Positions 17,615 through 25,083 of a stretch of DNA of 64,000 bases are shown piece after piece (the first letter of the stretch is position 1; each line of letters opens with the position of its first letter). The position numbers and the translations under genes are program-made. A model generated the notes under the pieces. It was not told the origin of the DNA. It searched no databases and worked only from the letters and a program-made list of their open reading frames with translations. The DNA is from Paracoccaceae bacterium (GTDB taxonomy: Bacteria > Pseudomonadota > Alphaproteobacteria > Rhodobacterales > Rhodobacteraceae): NCBI GenBank assembly GCA_014879735.1, contig JACSRN010000103.1:52808-116807 (forward strand). The letters run 5' to 3'.

Positions 17615-18709
17615 TCAGGCAACGTTCCTGGCTGGTGCGGCATCGGCAAAAGCCGCGCCACCGGAGAAAAGATGAAGCTTCGCGGGGTCGATTTGCAGAC
17701 CGACGGTCTCACCCGGACGCAGGCGGATTTCGGCCTCGGTCGAGACCTGCAACTCGTCCTTGCCGGTCGAGATCACGGCGATGTTGGAATGGCCCAGATG
17801 CTCGACCACCTCGACCCGGCCGGCCAATGTGCCGGCGGCACCCGGCTCGACCATCTGGATGGCGTTGGAGCGGATCCCGACCTGCAACCCGGTCAGGCCG
17901 ACGGCCGAGGCCGGCGCAGTGCCGATCCGCTGCCCGTCGGCGGTATAGAGCGCGGCCGCCATGTCGTCCGGCCGCGCGGTGACGGACAGAAAGCTCATCG
18001 GCGGATCGCCGATGAAAGAGGCGACAAAAGTGTTGGCCGGGGCATTGTACAGCTCTGCCGGGGTACCAACCTGCTCCAGCCGTCCAGCGTTCAGGATGCC
18101 GATCCGGTCGGCCAGCGCCAGCGCCTCCTTGCTGGAGGTGGTGGTGAAGACGATGGTCGCCTTCATCTCGACCGCCAGTGCCTTCAGTTCGGCCCGCATC
18201 CTGTGGCGCAGCTTGGCATCAAGGTGGCCGATGGGTTCGTCCAGCAGGTAGATGTCGGCCGGCCGGATGATCGCGCGGCCCAGCGCCACCCGCTGGCGTT
18301 GCCCGCCCGACAGAAAGCCGGGGCGGCGGTGCAACACATGCGGGATGCCGAGAACGCCGGCGATGCGGTTCACGCGGGTCTCGATCTCGGCCTTGGGCAG
18401 CCCGGCCGCCCGCAGCGGAAAGGCCAGGTTCTCGGCCACCGACAGATGCGAATAGAGCGCATAGTTCTCGAAGGCCATCGCGGCATCGCGCCGCTCGGGC
18501 GGCACATGGACGATGCTTTGCCCGTTGCGGCGCACATCGCCGGTTGTGGGTTTCGTAAGCCCCGCAAGCAGGTTCAGGATCGTCGACTTGCCCGCCCCGG
18601 CCGGGCCATAGAGCACGAAGAACTCGCCCGTGCGGATTTCAAGGTTCAGCCGTCGCAGCGCAACCGTGCGCAGGCCATAGCGTTTGTGAACATCGACAAG
18701 TGCGTACAT
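17615..18709 (-). CDS. Sugar/polyol ABC transporter ATPase (UgpC/MalK type), first copy
   Basis: 364-residue ATPase. Walker A is GPAGAGKSTILNLLAG, signature [15 protein letters not shown], Walker B IYLLDEPIGHLD. The H-loop region reads TTTSSKEALALADR, where the usual THDQ/His is absent (VFTTTSSKEA). The H-loop His is normally needed for hydrolysis, so this subunit may be the degenerate half of a heterodimer with the 16.5-17.6 kb ATPase, which keeps THDQ. The C-terminal third is the MalK-type regulatory domain. It overlaps the upstream small membrane gene by one base. Confidence 0.9.
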   Translation of the reverse strand: MYALVDVHKRYGLRTVALRRLNLEIRTGEFFVLYGPAGAGKSTILNLLAGLTKPTTGDVRRNGQSIVHVPPERRDAAMAFENYALYSHLSVAENLAFPLRAAGLPKAEIETRVNRIAGVLGIPHVLHRRPGFLSGGQRQRVALGRAIIRPADIYLLDEPIGHLDAKLRHRMRAELKALAVEMKATIVFTTTSSKEALALADRIGILNAGRLEQVGTPAELYNAPANTFVASFIGDPPMSFLSVTARPDDMAAALYTADGQRIGTAPASAVGLTGLQVGIRSNAIQMVEPGAAGTLAGRVEVVEHLGHSNIAVISTGKDELQVSTEAEIRLRPGETVGLQIDPAKLHLFSGGAAFADAAPARNVA

Positions 18710-18951
18710 CAGCGGTCCTCCGCTATAAGGAGTGCCACTTCGGCTTCGGCGGCGGCGCGTTCCGCCCGGCAGACCTTGCGCCGCCAGAAGAAGAAGCCAA
18801 GCCCCAGCACGATTCCGGTCACATTCATCAGCAGGACGGACAGACCGAGGTTCGAGAAGTAGCGTTCCAGAAAGATCAGCCAGAAGAACACCGTTCCGAC
18901 ATAGATCAGCATCGTCTTGAAGCCGGCATCCCAGCCTTGGGAAAAGCTCAT
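18709..18951 (-). CDS. Small integral membrane protein of the ABC operon
   Basis: 80-residue protein with two predicted transmembrane segments (about residues 12-31, TMLIYVGTVFFWLIFLERYF, and 36-55) and a charged C-terminal tail (RRKVCRAERAAAEAEVALL). I do not recognise a named family. Its place between the permeases and the ATPases, 4 bases after one and overlapping the other, shows it is part of the transporter operon. Rhizobial glycerol-importer operons also carry a small membrane protein of unknown role, but I cannot claim homology. Confidence 0.7.
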   Translation of the reverse strand: MSFSQGWDAGFKTMLIYVGTVFFWLIFLERYFSNLGLSVLLMNVTGIVLGLGFFFWRRKVCRAERAAAEAEVALLIAEDR

Positions 18952-18955
18952 GGCA

Positions 18956-19813
18956 TCACCCCCTTACCGCGCCGAAGGTCAGGCCGCGGACCATGTAGCG
19001 CTGCATCACCAGAACGAAGACCAGCATCGGCGCCACCGAGATCGTCGCCGCCGCCGCCACCGGCCCCCAGAGAATTCCCTGCAGCGTGAAGAAGCTTTCC
19101 ACGCCCACCGTCACGGTGGAGGCGAGCTTTCGCGTCAGGATGTAGGCGAAAAGAAATTCGTTCCAGCAGAAGATCAGCGTGAAGACGGCCGTCACGGCGA
19201 TGCCGGGGGCGGCCAGCGGGAACGTCACCTTGCGCAGCACCTGCAACCGCGACAGCCCGTCCAGCCGTGCGGAATGTTCCAGGCTGCGGGGGATATCCTG
19301 GAAGAAGCTGACCAGCAGCCAGATCGCGAAGGGCAGGTTGAACATCACATAGGACACGATCAGCGCCCCGTGCTGATCAAGCCCCAGATGCAGCGCCTTG
19401 CCGACGGCAGTCTTGCCCACGTCGCGGAAGATCAGGAAGTAGGGCAGGATCACCGCGATGGCCGGCATCATCTTGGTCGACAGGATGAAGAACAGAATAT
19501 GCCCGTCGCCCACGTTGTACCGCGCGAAGCTGTAGGCCGCGAGCGAGCCGATGAACACGACGATGGCCGTCGAGATCACCGAGATGATCAGCGTATTCTT
19601 GATGTAGAAGAAGAAGTTCTTGTCGACGATGGCGTGATAGTAGTTGTCCAGCGTCGGCGTGAACAGGAACCGCGGCGGCGAGACCATGATCGCACTTTCC
19701 GGCTTGAAGCTGGTCAGCACCATCCAGAAGATCGGAAAGACGAAGAAGCCAAGGACCAGGAAGATCGCACCATAGCGCAGCACTTCCAGCGGGATGGATG
19801 TCTTGCGCTGCAT
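18956..19813 (-). CDS. Sugar/polyol ABC transporter permease (MalG type)
   Basis: 285-residue inner-membrane permease of the carbohydrate-uptake 1 family with about six transmembrane helices. The EAA motif that contacts the ATPase is EHSARLDGLSRLQVLRKVTFPLAAPG, and the following FCWNEFLFAYILT is typical of MalG-like subunits. It follows the MalF-type gene with a 1-base gap. It forms the channel with that protein; substrate inferred as a short diol or polyol from the operon. Confidence 0.9.
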   Translation of the reverse strand: MQRKTSIPLEVLRYGAIFLVLGFFVFPIFWMVLTSFKPESAIMVSPPRFLFTPTLDNYYHAIVDKNFFFYIKNTLIISVISTAIVVFIGSLAAYSFARYNVGDGHILFFILSTKMMPAIAVILPYFLIFRDVGKTAVGKALHLGLDQHGALIVSYVMFNLPFAIWLLVSFFQDIPRSLEHSARLDGLSRLQVLRKVTFPLAAPGIAVTAVFTLIFCWNEFLFAYILTRKLASTVTVGVESFFTLQGILWGPVAAAATISVAPMLVFVLVMQRYMVRGLTFGAVRG

Positions 19814-19814
19814 C

Positions 19815-20756
19815 TCAGGCCTCCTTCGCGCGATCGGTGAACTGCTTCAGCAGCGGCGTCAGGGCAAAGACGGCAGCCACCAGCATGACATAGAGGAAGA
19901 AGACCGCCATGGTGGATGCATAGTCCATCCGGAAGAGCTTCAGGCCGGTACGGTAGAGATAGAAGGTCATCGTCTCGGTCGCAGTGCCCGGCCCGCCCCG
20001 TGTCAGCACGGCGACGGCATCATAGAGACGCACGCAGTCGATGGTGCGCAGCACCAGAACCAGGAACAGCACGGGTTTCAGCAGCGGGAAGGTCAGCGTC
20101 GTCAGCACCCGCCATTTCGACGCGCCATCCAGTTCGGCGGCTTCGAACGGTTCTTTCGGCAGCGCTTGCAGGCCGGCCAGCGCGATCAGCGCGACAAAGG
20201 GCGTCCACTGCCAGATGTCAAACAGCACCACCGACCAGAGTGCGATGGTGTAATCGCCCAGCCAGTTGGGTTCAGGCAGGCCAAGAAGCCCCAGCACCCA
20301 GTTCAGCACCCCGAACTGCGTATCGTAGAGATAGCGCCAGAACAGGCCGGTCACAGCGGCCGAGGTGGCCAGCGGCAGGATCAGCAGCGACCGGGTGATC
20401 CCCTTGGCGAAGGTGGCGCCATGCAGCAGGAAGGCGATCGCCACGCCGAGGATCATCTCCAGCCCCACCGCCACGACGGTGAATTTCAGCGTGACCCAGC
20501 CGGCTTGCCAGAACTGGTTGTCGGCAAAGACGATACGGTAGTTGGTCAGGCCGACATAGTCGCCGATCTTGCCGCGCGACAGATCTCCCATGCGGAAGGT
20601 CACATCCAGCGCCTGGATCAGGGGCAGGATGGCGAAGATCAGGGTGATCAGCATGGCCGGCGCGATCAGCAGGATCGAAAACCAGCGATCCGACATACCC
20701 GATTTTCCGGGCGGGGGCGAACCGGCAAGGCCGGCGGATTCCGGTGCAGCAGACAT
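19815..20756 (-). CDS. Sugar/polyol ABC transporter permease (MalF type)
   Basis: 313-residue inner-membrane permease with a long N-terminal cytoplasmic segment, a first helix near residues 28-50 (FSILLIAPAMLITLIFAILPLIQ) and the EAA loop FEAAELDGASKWRVLTTLTFPLLKP. It is the first membrane subunit after the binding-protein gene (69-base gap). It pairs with the MalG-type subunit downstream. Confidence 0.9.
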   Translation of the reverse strand: MSAAPESAGLAGSPPPGKSGMSDRWFSILLIAPAMLITLIFAILPLIQALDVTFRMGDLSRGKIGDYVGLTNYRIVFADNQFWQAGWVTLKFTVVAVGLEMILGVAIAFLLHGATFAKGITRSLLILPLATSAAVTGLFWRYLYDTQFGVLNWVLGLLGLPEPNWLGDYTIALWSVVLFDIWQWTPFVALIALAGLQALPKEPFEAAELDGASKWRVLTTLTFPLLKPVLFLVLVLRTIDCVRLYDAVAVLTRGGPGTATETMTFYLYRTGLKLFRMDYASTMAVFFLYVMLVAAVFALTPLLKQFTDRAKEA

Positions 20757-20825
20757 CGGTCTTCCTTGCGGGGGTAACGGAAACCGGGGGCGACGCCGTG
20801 GCCGCCCCCGCGGGACAATCGTCGA

Positions 20826-22166
20826 TCAGTTGGCGATCGGGCAGGGGCCGCCGCAGATCTTCGCGACATCGGCCGCTAGCTGTTCTGCGGCTTCACGCAC
20901 GGTGATCTGGCCGGCCGCAGCCGCCTGCAGCGGGATCTGCATCGTATTGTAGATCTTTGCGCCGAAGGGCGTTTTGAACAGGTTGGACGAGAAGCCCGAC
21001 ATCGAATCGAAGATCATGTTCAGCGTCGCATACTGGCCGTTCGTCGCGCGCCGTTCGGAGGTGGCGAAAGCCGGGTCGGTCAGGACCGAGGTCAGCGTCG
21101 AGGCGCCGCCCAGTTCTGCGAACTGCTTCTGGATCTCGTAGCCGCCGATATGGGCGACGAACTTCATCGCCATGTCGGGCTGGGCCGAGCTGGACGAAAC
21201 CGCCAGCAGGAAGCCGCCCACATAGGCCTTCTTGCCCGGCGCCTCGATCGCGGCGACCTTGGCTCCGGGGCAATTGTCCTCGGTCTTCACCGCATTGGGC
21301 CACTGGTCGAGGAAGAAGCCATGCGTCATCGCAATCTGGCAATCCTTCATCTGGTTCATCACGCCGTCATAGGTGACGGTCAGCGCGGCGGGAGGGGCGA
21401 ATTTCAGTTCTTCCACATATTCGCCAAGCACCTTCTCCACGTCGTCGACCGGAACAGTGCCCTCGGCAGTCAGCCAGTCGGACCCCATGCCCCAGAGCGG
21501 CGCCGAAAGCTCGTCCTGGATTTCCGGGAACGGGCCGGCCATCAGGCCCACGCCGTAGAAGTCCTTGGTCAGCACCTCGCCCTTCAGCGTCTCGCCGGCC
21601 TTGCGGGTGAAGAACTCGGCAATGTCGCGATGCTGTTCCCAGGTGGTGGGATCGGCAAGGTCATAGCCATACTTGGCCTTGAACGCTGCCTGCTCGCCGG
21701 CATCGTCGATCAGATCCTGCCGGATGAACATGCCCGCGGTATAGGTGTAATAGGGCAGGCCCCAGACGTCGCCCTTGTATTCCACCGTCATCGCCCGCAG
21801 CGTCGGCGACACATCGTTCAGCAGTTCCTGCTTGTCTGCGAAGAAGTCGGTCATCGGCAGGATGAAGCCGTTTTCGGCGAACTCGGCCTTTTCGGCGGTC
21901 TCCAGCGTCACCACGTCATAGGCGCCGGTCTGGCCGACCATCTCGATGACTTGCTTGTTGTAAAGCTGCGAATTGTCGATGTTGACAACCGTCACCTTGG
22001 CGCAGTTGTCATCTTCAAAGCTTTTCACGAAGTTCGCCATGGCGTCGGTATAAAAGCCCGCAATGGTCGACCAGGTGATTTCTACGGGATCCGCACATTC
22101 CTGCGCAAAGGCCCCGCCAGCCGACAACAACGCCAGCAGGCTCGCCGAAGCAAGCGATTTTCTCAT
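20826..22166 (-). CDS. ABC transporter periplasmic binding protein (family 1, polyol/sugar type)
   Basis: 446-residue lipid-free binding protein with a clear signal peptide (KSLASASLLALLSAGGAFA-QE). The mature part has the two-lobe family 1 pattern, for instance GAYDVVTLETAEKAEFAENG and VWGLPYYTYTAGMFIRQD. The ORF track runs 15 residues further upstream, but ATG 22166 has a very strong GGAGGAGG before it. It is the first gene of a minus-strand operon that continues through the importer and at least to the GMC/GntR genes. The putative operator TAACATGTCA lies 47 bases upstream. Ligand unknown; a short diol or glycerol is the inference. Confidence 0.9.
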   Translation of the reverse strand: MRKSLASASLLALLSAGGAFAQECADPVEITWSTIAGFYTDAMANFVKSFEDDNCAKVTVVNIDNSQLYNKQVIEMVGQTGAYDVVTLETAEKAEFAENGFILPMTDFFADKQELLNDVSPTLRAMTVEYKGDVWGLPYYTYTAGMFIRQDLIDDAGEQAAFKAKYGYDLADPTTWEQHRDIAEFFTRKAGETLKGEVLTKDFYGVGLMAGPFPEIQDELSAPLWGMGSDWLTAEGTVPVDDVEKVLGEYVEELKFAPPAALTVTYDGVMNQMKDCQIAMTHGFFLDQWPNAVKTEDNCPGAKVAAIEAPGKKAYVGGFLLAVSSSSAQPDMAMKFVAHIGGYEIQKQFAELGGASTLTSVLTDPAFATSERRATNGQYATLNMIFDSMSGFSSNLFKTPFGAKIYNTMQIPLQAAAAGQITVREAAEQLAADVAKICGGPCPIAN

Positions 22167-22212
22167 GACTGACCTCCTCCCAGATGGTCTTGGTGATTCT
22201 TCGGCCAGCATG

Positions 22213-22234
22213 TAACATGTCAGAGATCATGTCA
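22213..22234. promoter_or_regulatory. Putative operator before the ABC operon (TAACATGTCA plus CATGTCA repeat)
   Basis: TAACATGTCA (22213-22222) is followed 12 bases on by a second CATGTCA (22228-22234), a direct repeat of about one helical turn. It sits 47 bases upstream of the binding-protein start. The inverted copy at 22320-22329 faces the divergent dehydratase gene. Confidence 0.55.
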
Positions 22235-22319
22235 AAGCTTGTTGTTTGTCGTGTTTCATCGAGTATACCAGCATGGTGCGACATGCCGATCACGCTGCGG
22301 TTGCTGGATTGCAATCCGC

Positions 22320-22329
22320 TGACATGTTA
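22320..22329. promoter_or_regulatory. Putative operator before the diol dehydratase (TGACATGTTA)
   Basis: TGACATGTTA is the exact reverse complement of the site at 22213-22222. It lies 30 bases before the dehydratase ATG at 22359, a position suited to repression. The pair spans the whole divergent promoter region and suggests one regulator for both units. Confidence 0.55.
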
Positions 22330-22358
22330 GCGATTCTGCGCAAGACAGGAGGATGAGC

Positions 22359-24593
22359 ATGGAAAGGTCGAAGCGATTCGAGGTGCGGTCAAGGCGTCCG
22401 GTGAACCTGGATACTTTCGTGGCCGAGGATGCCGGGCTGGGCCTGGTCGCCATGGACAGCCCCAACGACCCCACCCCCAGCCTGACCCTGGTGCAGGGTC
22501 GCATCGTCGAGATGGACGGGCGCGAAGAGGCCGATTTCGACACGATCGACCGCTACATCGCCGCCCATGCCATCGACCGCAGCGTGGCCGAAGAGGCGAT
22601 GGCGCTCCCCTCGCTTGACCTGGCGCGGCACCTGGTGGACATCTCGACCCCCCGGGCCGAGCTGATCCGGCTGCTGTCGGGCTGCACGCCCGCAAAGCTT
22701 TGCCAGATCATGTCGCATCTGAACGTCGTCGAGATGATGATGGCGCTGCAGAAGATGCGCGCTCGCCGCACACCCGGCAATCAGGCCCATGTCACCAACT
22801 GGCGCGAAAACCCGGTGCTGATGGCGGCCGATGCGGCAGAGGCGGCGCTGCGCGGTTTCGACGAGCTGGAAACCACCTGCCGCGTCGCCCGCATGGCTCC
22901 GTTCAACGCGCTGGCGTTGCTGGTTGGATCGCAGACCGGCCGCGGCGGGGTGATGACGCAATGCGCGGTGGAAGAAGCGCTGAACCTGCGGCTTGGCCTG
23001 AAGGGGCTGACGACCTATGCCGAAACCCTGTCGGTCTATGGCACCGACGATGCGCTGCGCGATGGCGACGACACGCCCTGGTCCAAGGGCCTGCTCGCCT
23101 CGGCCTATGCCTCGCGCGGGATCAAGATCCGCTTCACCTCGGGCACCGGCTCGGAAACGCTGATGGGCTATGAAGACGGCAAGTCCATGCTCTATCTCGA
23201 AGCGCGCTGCCTGCTGCTGGTCAAGGGCGCAGGGGCGCAGGGCGTGCAGAACGGAGCGATTTCCTGCGTGGCCCTGACCGGCGCATTGCCCCAGGGCGTT
23301 CGCGCCATCCTGGCCGAAAATCTGATCGCTGCCGCGCTGGGGCTGGAGGTCGCCTCGGGCAATGACGCGATGTCATCGCATTCCGACATGCGCAAGGCCG
23401 CGAAGCTGATGCTGCAATTCCTGCCGGGCACCGATTTCGTCACATCGGGCTATTCCTCGATGCCGCGGCGCGACAACATGTTCGGCGGCGGCAATTTCGA
23501 CGCCGAGGATCTGGACGACTGGATGATCATCCAGCGCGACATGCGGGTGAACGCGGGGATTTTCCCGATCACCGAGGACCAGGCCATCGCCGTGCGCCGC
23601 CGCGCAGGGCAGGCAATGCAGGCGGTGTTCCGCGGCTTTGGCTTTCCCGAGATCCGCGACGACGAAATCGAGGCAGCGGCGCTGGCCTATAACTCCGACG
23701 ACATGCCGGATCGCGACCTGGTGGCCGATATCGCCGCCGCGCAGGATTTTCTCGAAGGGCCGCTGACCGCGCTGGATGTGGCGCGGGCGCTGGACGAAAG
23801 CGGGTTCGCCGACGTCGCCGCCAACGTCCTTGCCATGCAGCGCGTGCGCGTGGTGGGCGATTATCTGCAGCCTGCGGCGGTGCTGGATGCCGATTTCGCG
23901 GCGAAAAGTGCCTTCACCGACCGCAACGATTACCTCGGCCCCGGCACCGGCTATCGGGTTGCAGGCGAAACCTGGGCGCGACTGTCCGCCATCCCGCAAC
24001 AGCAGACCGCCGCACAGATGGTGCCGCTGACATCTGGCGCGGCGGGCGTGCGCCTGTTGCCGCGCGGCCCGGCGGTTTCCGGCACCCGTACCGACGAGGT
24101 GGTTGTCGGGCTTGGCCCCGCCTTTGCCGAGGATCTGGACCATACGCTGTGCGGGCTGAGCCATGGGCAAGTCCTTGCCGCGCTGACCGAGGGGATCACG
24201 GCGCAGGGTCTGGTCCCGCGTTTCGTGCGCTTTCACGACACCGCCGACTGCGGCCTGATCGGCTGGCAGGCGGCACAGCTTTCGGGATCGGGGATCGGCA
24301 TCGGGCTTCAGTCCAAGGGCACCACGCTGATCACCCGCAAGGGGCTGGCTCCGCTGAACAATCTGGAACTCTTTTCGCAGGCGCCGCTCCTGTCCCGCGA
24401 GGCTTATGTCCAGATCGGTGCCAATGCGGCCAGCCATGCCCTGGGTCGCCCGCCGATGCCGGTGCCGGTGCGCGTCGACAACATGTCGCGGCTGCGGCTG
24501 ATCGTGCATGCCATGCTGATGCACAAACGTGAAATCGCGGCAGTCCGGGCCGGACAGGCCGCCGAAGATCTGGAGCTCGGCTTCGATGCCTGA
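22359..24593 (+). CDS. pduCD: B12-dependent diol/glycerol dehydratase, fused alpha and beta subunits
   Basis: Adenosylcobalamin enzyme that converts 1,2-propanediol to propionaldehyde or glycerol to 3-hydroxypropionaldehyde. Residues 1 to about 545 are the large (PduC) subunit. Active-site residues sit within one position of Klebsiella numbering: Gln and His in NQAHVTN, Glu in GFDELETT, Glu in TYAETLSVYG, Gln in VQNGAIS, Asp in SGNDAMSSHSD and Ser in TSGYSSMP. From about residue 600 it is the medium (PduD) subunit (DEVVVGLGPAF, LSGSGIGIGLQSKGTT, LNNLELFSQAPLL). Enterobacteria encode these as two proteins. ATG 22359 is chosen because AGGAGG ends at 22352. The small subunit follows with an 8-base overlap. 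No reactivating factor or microcompartment shell gene is in the window. Confidence 0.92.
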   Translation: MERSKRFEVRSRRPVNLDTFVAEDAGLGLVAMDSPNDPTPSLTLVQGRIVEMDGREEADFDTIDRYIAAHAIDRSVAEEAMALPSLDLARHLVDISTPRAELIRLLSGCTPAKLCQIMSHLNVVEMMMALQKMRARRTPGNQAHVTNWRENPVLMAADAAEAALRGFDELETTCRVARMAPFNALALLVGSQTGRGGVMTQCAVEEALNLRLGLKGLTTYAETLSVYGTDDALRDGDDTPWSKGLLASAYASRGIKIRFTSGTGSETLMGYEDGKSMLYLEARCLLLVKGAGAQGVQNGAISCVALTGALPQGVRAILAENLIAAALGLEVASGNDAMSSHSDMRKAAKLMLQFLPGTDFVTSGYSSMPRRDNMFGGGNFDAEDLDDWMIIQRDMRVNAGIFPITEDQAIAVRRRAGQAMQAVFRGFGFPEIRDDEIEAAALAYNSDDMPDRDLVADIAAAQDFLEGPLTALDVARALDESGFADVAANVLAMQRVRVVGDYLQPAAVLDADFAAKSAFTDRNDYLGPGTGYRVAGETWARLSAIPQQQTAAQMVPLTSGAAGVRLLPRGPAVSGTRTDEVVVGLGPAFAEDLDHTLCGLSHGQVLAALTEGITAQGLVPRFVRFHDTADCGLIGWQAAQLSGSGIGIGLQSKGTTLITRKGLAPLNNLELFSQAPLLSREAYVQIGANAASHALGRPPMPVPVRVDNMSRLRLIVHAMLMHKREIAAVRAGQAAEDLELGFDA

Positions 24594-24978
24594 CCATCGC
24601 GATACCGACATCGACCCCCGCCGCCGCGAATCGTCGATGCTGCCGGAAGATATCTCGCTGGATGCCCTGCGCGCCGGCGGGATCGAGCCGGAGGATGTGA
24701 CGATCCGCCGCCGCACGCTGGATGCGCAGGCCGAACGGGCCGAGGCAGAGGGCTTTCCCCAGCTTGCACGCAACTTCCGCCGCGCAGCGGAACTGACGGC
24801 GATCCCAGCGCCGGTGTTGCTTGATCTATACGAGAAGCTGCGCCCCAAGCGCGCGCGCTACGAAGAACTTCTGGCGCTGTCGCAAGAGGTTACTGCGCGG
24901 TTCGACGCGCCGGAAACCGGCGCCTATATCCGCGAGGCGGCCGAGGTTTACCGCACCAAGGGACTGGTTCGCGACTAG
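24586..24978 (+). CDS. pduE: Diol/glycerol dehydratase small subunit
   Basis: 130-residue gamma subunit completing the dehydratase. It shows the family pattern ISLDALRAGGIEPEDVTIRRRTLDAQAERAEAEGF followed by NFRRAAELTAIPAPVLLDLYEKLRP and EAAEVYRTKGLV. The ATG (24586) overlaps the end of the fused subunit gene in ATGCCTGA, so the two are translationally coupled. The ORF track starts at 24529 inside the previous gene, which I reject. It is shorter than enterobacterial PduE because the N-terminal extension used there for microcompartment targeting is absent, in line with the lack of shell genes. Confidence 0.92.
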   Translation: MPDHRDTDIDPRRRESSMLPEDISLDALRAGGIEPEDVTIRRRTLDAQAERAEAEGFPQLARNFRRAAELTAIPAPVLLDLYEKLRPKRARYEELLALSQEVTARFDAPETGAYIREAAEVYRTKGLVRD

Positions 24979-25003
24979 GGCTGCACCGGCCATGCCCAGC
25001 AAC

Positions 25004-25043
25004 CATCCGGCGTACCGGATGCCCGGCCCCCCGGGGCCGGGCA
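25004..25043. terminator. Bidirectional terminator between pduE and hutU
   Basis: Two overlapping hairpins lie between convergent genes. CATCCGG CGTA CCGGATG (25004-25021) is followed by TGCCCGGCCCC CC GGGGCCGGGCA (25020-25043), a 24-base near-perfect palindrome. No T-run is present, but the strength and position fit transcription end on both strands. Confidence 0.55.
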
Positions 25044-25083
25044 CCCGCTGGCCGGAAAGGATCCCGGCCGACGATTTCCGCGA

